Assembly (NCBI GenBank): GCA_964467315.1
Contig: CAYXSA010000150.1
Span: 1-7,750, forward strand
DNA from: JAAFIM01 sp964467315
Lineage (GTDB): Bacteria > Bacteroidota > Bacteroidia > Chitinophagales > Saprospiraceae
DNA length: 7,750 nucleotides
Direction of reading: 5' to 3'
Of the stretch, positions 5,239-7,750 are shown one piece after another; positions within the stretch are counted from its first letter, which is position 1; the number at the start of each line of letters is the position of its first letter. The notes beneath the pieces are model-generated. The model made no database searches. It had not been told where the DNA came from and saw only the letters and a program-made list of their open reading frames with translations. The position numbers and the translations under genes were made by a program.

Positions 5239-5355
5239 GGGCGTGCCCCTGCTCCCCGCGCTAACGCGCTTAAAGGTCGCAGGGTCGGGCTATGCGGGGC
5301 GTACCACCATCGCCCAAATGGGCGAATGTTGATTCGCCCCTACTATCCCTCACGC
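5239..5355 (+). repeat. Structured intergenic element, copy A
   Basis: It starts TTTGGGCGTGCC (with the T's at 5236-5238), carries TCGGGCTAT at 5285-5293, and ends CTATCCCTCACGC at 5355, the same blocks and order as copy B. Terminal GCGTG (5241-5245) pairs with CACGC (5351-5355). The first stem is CCCTGC/GCAGGG (5247-5252 with 5279-5284), enclosing a GCGC/GCGC hairpin (5258-5269). The second variable part has a perfect 8-bp hairpin GGGCGAAT/ATTCGCCC with a GTTG loop (5320-5339), preceded by GGGCG/CGCCC (5297-5315). It lies between a membrane-protein gene and the receptor gene, in sense with both. I see no gene in it and do not recognise it as a named RNA family. Confidence 0.8.
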
Positions 5356-5377
5356 AAAAAAAATAAAGCATTATAGC

Positions 5378-7705
5378 ATGAAAAAGGGTAAAATTAGGCT
5401 CATTTTAGCCGTTTTGGCGCTGCTGTTTTTTAGCGTCGGGGCGCAGGCGCAAAAAAAGCTAACCATCAGCGGTTTTGTGCGCGATAATGCGACGGGCGAA
5501 GACCTAATGAGCGCCAATTTGCTCGCAAAAAGCCTATCCACAGGCGAAACATTTGGGGCAACAAGCAACGTCTACGGCTTCTACTCGATAAGCCTGCCGC
5601 CGAAGGACAGTTATCTGCTGCGTGTCAGCTATGTGGGGTTTCCAGACCTTGCACAAACAATTGATTTGCAAGCAGATACGACCATCAATTTTAGCCTCGA
5701 TAATGGGGAAGGGAAAGACATGGAAACGGTAGAGGTAGAGAGCGAAGCAGCCGATAAAAACGTAAAAAGCACGGAAATGGGGACTATAGAAATCTCCATC
5801 GAGACCGCCAAAAAGCTGCCCGCTCTCTTAGGCGAGGTAGACATCATAAAAACCATGCAACTCATGCCTGGAGTCATCTCCGCAGGCGAGGGAAATGCGG
5901 GTTTTTACGTGCGCGGTGGCACGGTAGACCAAAACCTAATTCTACTCGACGATGCCGTCGTCTACAACACGGGGCATTTGCTGGGGTTTTTCTCCGTTTT
6001 CAACGCCGATGCCATCAAAAACGCCACCCTTATCAAGGGCGGTATGCCCGCCAACTACGGCGGCAGGCTCTCTTCGGTGCTGGATATACAGATGAAGGAA
6101 GGAAATTCCGAAAATTGGGCGCTCGAAGGCGGCATTGGCTTGGTTGCCTCGCGGCTCACCCTGCAAGGCCCCATCAAAAAAGATGTCGCTTCCTTCATCG
6201 TGTCCGCTCGGCGCACCTATGTTTTCGACATCGCGCAGCCGCTTATACGCAATAGCAGCTTCGCGGGCACCAATTACTACTTTTACGACCTCAATGTGAA
6301 GGCTAATTGGCGGATTTCGCAGCGCGATAGGGTTTTTATTAGCGGCTATTTTGGGCGGGACGTGCTGAAACTCAACCAATCGCGTCGCGGCTTCGAGTTT
6401 AATATGCCTTGGGGCAATGCTACCGCTACCATTCGCTGGAATAGGCTGCTGAATGATAAGCTATTTATGAATGCCTTAGCGGTATTCAACAACTATGATT
6501 TTGAGGTTAGCGGCGGGCAAACCCAATTTAGCTTCAAACTACAGTCGGGCATACGCGACTGGGGCGGCAAAATCGGCTTCCAATACTATCCGAATACTAA
6601 GCACAATATACGCTTTGGCGCAGATTACACCTATCACCGCTTCACGCCCAATATAGCGCAGGCATTTTCGGGCGATGAGGAATTTATTATAGAGCCCGAA
6701 AAGCGATTTGCGGGCGAGGCGGGGGCTTATATCTTGGACGACTGGGCGATAAATGAGCGCTGGGGCATCAATTTCGGTCTGCGCTTGTCGATGTTTCAGC
6801 AGTTTAGCCCCGTACGGCAAATTTACTACGGCATCGAACCCCGCTTGAGCGGGAAATATAGCATATCGCCGACTTCCTCCCTCAAATTTGGGATTACTTT
6901 GGGCAACCAATACATACATCTGGTTTCCAATTCTGCTACTACGCTGCCCACAGACCTTTGGGTGCCCTCCTCCGACATCGTGCGCCCCCAAATCGGCAGC
7001 CAATACGCTGTCGGGTATTTCCGAAATTTCAAAGATAATATGTTTGAAACCAGCGTAGAACTCTACTATAAAGACCTTCGCAATCAGCTCGACTACTCCG
7101 AAGACTTCACCCAAACGCCCGATACTGACGTACAAGAGCAATTCATACGCGGCAGAGGGCGCGCCTATGGGGTGGAACTATTAGTTCGCAAAAACAAAGG
7201 CAATCTTACGGGCTGGGTAGCCTATACCTATGGGCGCTCTATCCGCATCTTCGAGCAAATTCAGGGCGTAACTTTTCCCTCGCGCTTCGATAAGCCCCAC
7301 GATTTGGCTATAGTCGCCAATTACGACATTACGAAGCGCTTGAATGTGGGCGCAACCTTCGTTTTTGGCTCTGGAACGCCCTACACGCCCATTCGCAGCC
7401 TCTATTTTATCGGTTTTACCCCCACGACGGAGTACGGCAATCGCAATTCCGAGCGCCTGCCCGCTTACCATCGCTTAGATTTGTCGCTTTCCTACGAACT
7501 CAACAAAGAAAAAAAGCCATTTTCCTCTACGCTCGTCCTCTCCATCTACAACGTCTACAATCGCCGCAACGTCTTTTTTACTTACACGCAGCCCGAAAGC
7601 GATGCGCGTACGGGCGCAGTCAGCATAAAATCCTATCGCGTTTCGCTCTTCCCCATCATACCCTCCCTTACTTGGAATTTCAAATTTCACCCGAAAAGAA
7701 AGTGA
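5378..7705 (+). CDS. TonB-dependent outer-membrane receptor with carboxypeptidase-regulatory-like domain
   Basis: A 775-residue outer-membrane receptor. Residues 1-24 form a Sec signal peptide, with likely cleavage after AQA. Residues 28-108 are the Ig-like carboxypeptidase-regulatory-like domain (SGFVRDNATGEDLMSANLLA, then GFYSISLPP and LRVSYVGF). The plug follows (about 130-240), with MQLMPGVISAGEGNAGFYVRGG (160-181) and IKGGMPANYGGRLSSVLDIQMKEG (219-242). The remainder is the beta-barrel, ending in SLTWNFKF plus a short basic tail. The substrate is unknown. No SusD partner is present and the protein is shorter than typical SusC, so it is not a standard polysaccharide-utilisation pair. ATG at 5378 begins the signal peptide directly. 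Copy A ends 22 bp upstream, leaving no room for a promoter, so any nearby promoter would put copy A in the leader. The stop codon is inside a 7-bp repeat array. Confidence 0.93.
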   Translation: MKKGKIRLILAVLALLFFSVGAQAQKKLTISGFVRDNATGEDLMSANLLAKSLSTGETFGATSNVYGFYSISLPPKDSYLLRVSYVGFPDLAQTIDLQADTTINFSLDNGEGKDMETVEVESEAADKNVKSTEMGTIEISIETAKKLPALLGEVDIIKTMQLMPGVISAGEGNAGFYVRGGTVDQNLILLDDAVVYNTGHLLGFFSVFNADAIKNATLIKGGMPANYGGRLSSVLDIQMKEGNSENWALEGGIGLVASRLTLQGPIKKDVASFIVSARRTYVFDIAQPLIRNSSFAGTNYYFYDLNVKANWRISQRDRVFISGYFGRDVLKLNQSRRGFEFNMPWGNATATIRWNRLLNDKLFMNALAVFNNYDFEVSGGQTQFSFKLQSGIRDWGGKIGFQYYPNTKHNIRFGADYTYHRFTPNIAQAFSGDEEFIIEPEKRFAGEAGAYILDDWAINERWGINFGLRLSMFQQFSPVRQIYYGIEPRLSGKYSISPTSSLKFGITLGNQYIHLVSNSATTLPTDLWVPSSDIVRPQIGSQYAVGYFRNFKDNMFETSVELYYKDLRNQLDYSEDFTQTPDTDVQEQFIRGRGRAYGVELLVRKNKGNLTGWVAYTYGRSIRIFEQIQGVTFPSRFDKPHDLAIVANYDITKRLNVGATFVFGSGTPYTPIRSLYFIGFTPTTEYGNRNSERLPAYHRLDLSLSYELNKEKKPFSSTLVLSIYNVYNRRNVFFTYTQPESDARTGAVSIKSYRVSLFPIIPSLTWNFKFHPKRK

Positions 7706-7750
7706 AAAGTGAAAAGTGAAAAGTGAAAAGTGAAAAGTGAAAAGTGAAAA
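7701..7750. repeat. Heptanucleotide tandem repeat at the receptor stop codon
   Basis: AGTGAAA is repeated perfectly about seven times from 7701 and runs off the window end, so the full copy number is unknown. The first unit contains the receptor's TGA stop. The preceding bases (AAAAGAA, 7694-7700) resemble a degenerate unit and encode the basic end of the protein. Confidence 0.97.

Noticed and set aside
5239..5355. Integron attC site, because the complementary ends GCGTG/CACGC and hairpin shape recall folded recombination sites
   Set aside because: The attC core pattern RYYYAAC/GTTRRRY is absent, no integron integrase is seen, and the conserved internal blocks do not fit attC.
5378..7705. 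SusC-type polysaccharide receptor
   Set aside because: It is shorter than typical SusC proteins and has no SusD gene immediately downstream within the window, so the general TonB-dependent receptor call is safer.

Overview
The window looks like chromosomal DNA of a Bacteroidota bacterium, probably from the Cytophagales/Saprospirales side; the order is an inference. Supporting signs are a TonB-dependent receptor with an N-terminal carboxypeptidase-regulatory-like domain, sites matching the Bacteroidota -7 promoter consensus TAnnTTTG, no obvious Shine-Dalgarno sequences, and a DUF4332 helix-hairpin-helix protein. Six protein genes and one partial tRNA gene explain nearly all the coding capacity. 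No phage, transposase, CRISPR or defence gene is visible.

Layout. (1) 1-134: the 5' part of a tRNA-Pro(GGG) gene on the minus strand, with a good promoter behind it. (2) 135-1559, minus: RNA ligase RtcB; its start codon is preceded directly by five copies of a 7-bp tandem repeat. (3) 1596-1855: a GC-rich, hairpin-dense spacer that may hold a diverged member (copy C) of the repeat family below. (4) 1856-2527, minus: lumazine synthase RibH with an unusual internal insertion of about 55-60 residues. (5) 2528-2791: a divergent intergenic region with promoter-like sites in both directions and structured element copy B. (6) 2792-3802, plus: ACMSD, the decarboxylase of the kynurenine pathway. (7) 3796-4165: a repeat array between convergent gene ends, made of 62-bp direct repeats on the left and inverted, shortened relatives on the right. 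(8) 4158-4562, minus: DUF4332 protein. (9) 4653-5228, plus: small multi-pass membrane protein of unknown function. (10) 5239-5355: structured element copy A. (11) 5378-7705, plus: TonB-dependent outer-membrane receptor, whose stop codon lies in another 7-bp tandem repeat that runs off the window.

The genes do not form one pathway. They are housekeeping or metabolic genes: RNA repair, riboflavin synthesis, tryptophan/3-hydroxyanthranilate metabolism and outer-membrane transport. The unusual content is between them. Copies A and B share the blocks GGGCGTGCC, TCGGGCTAT and CTATCCCTCACGC in the same order. These blocks are separated by stems whose sequences differ while pairing is kept, and the ends pair with each other (GCGTG with CACGC). 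This is the pattern of a structured-RNA or hairpin-mobile repeat family. Together with heptanucleotide repeats at gene boundaries and the palindromic 62/26-bp array, nearly every intergenic space here is occupied by repeats.
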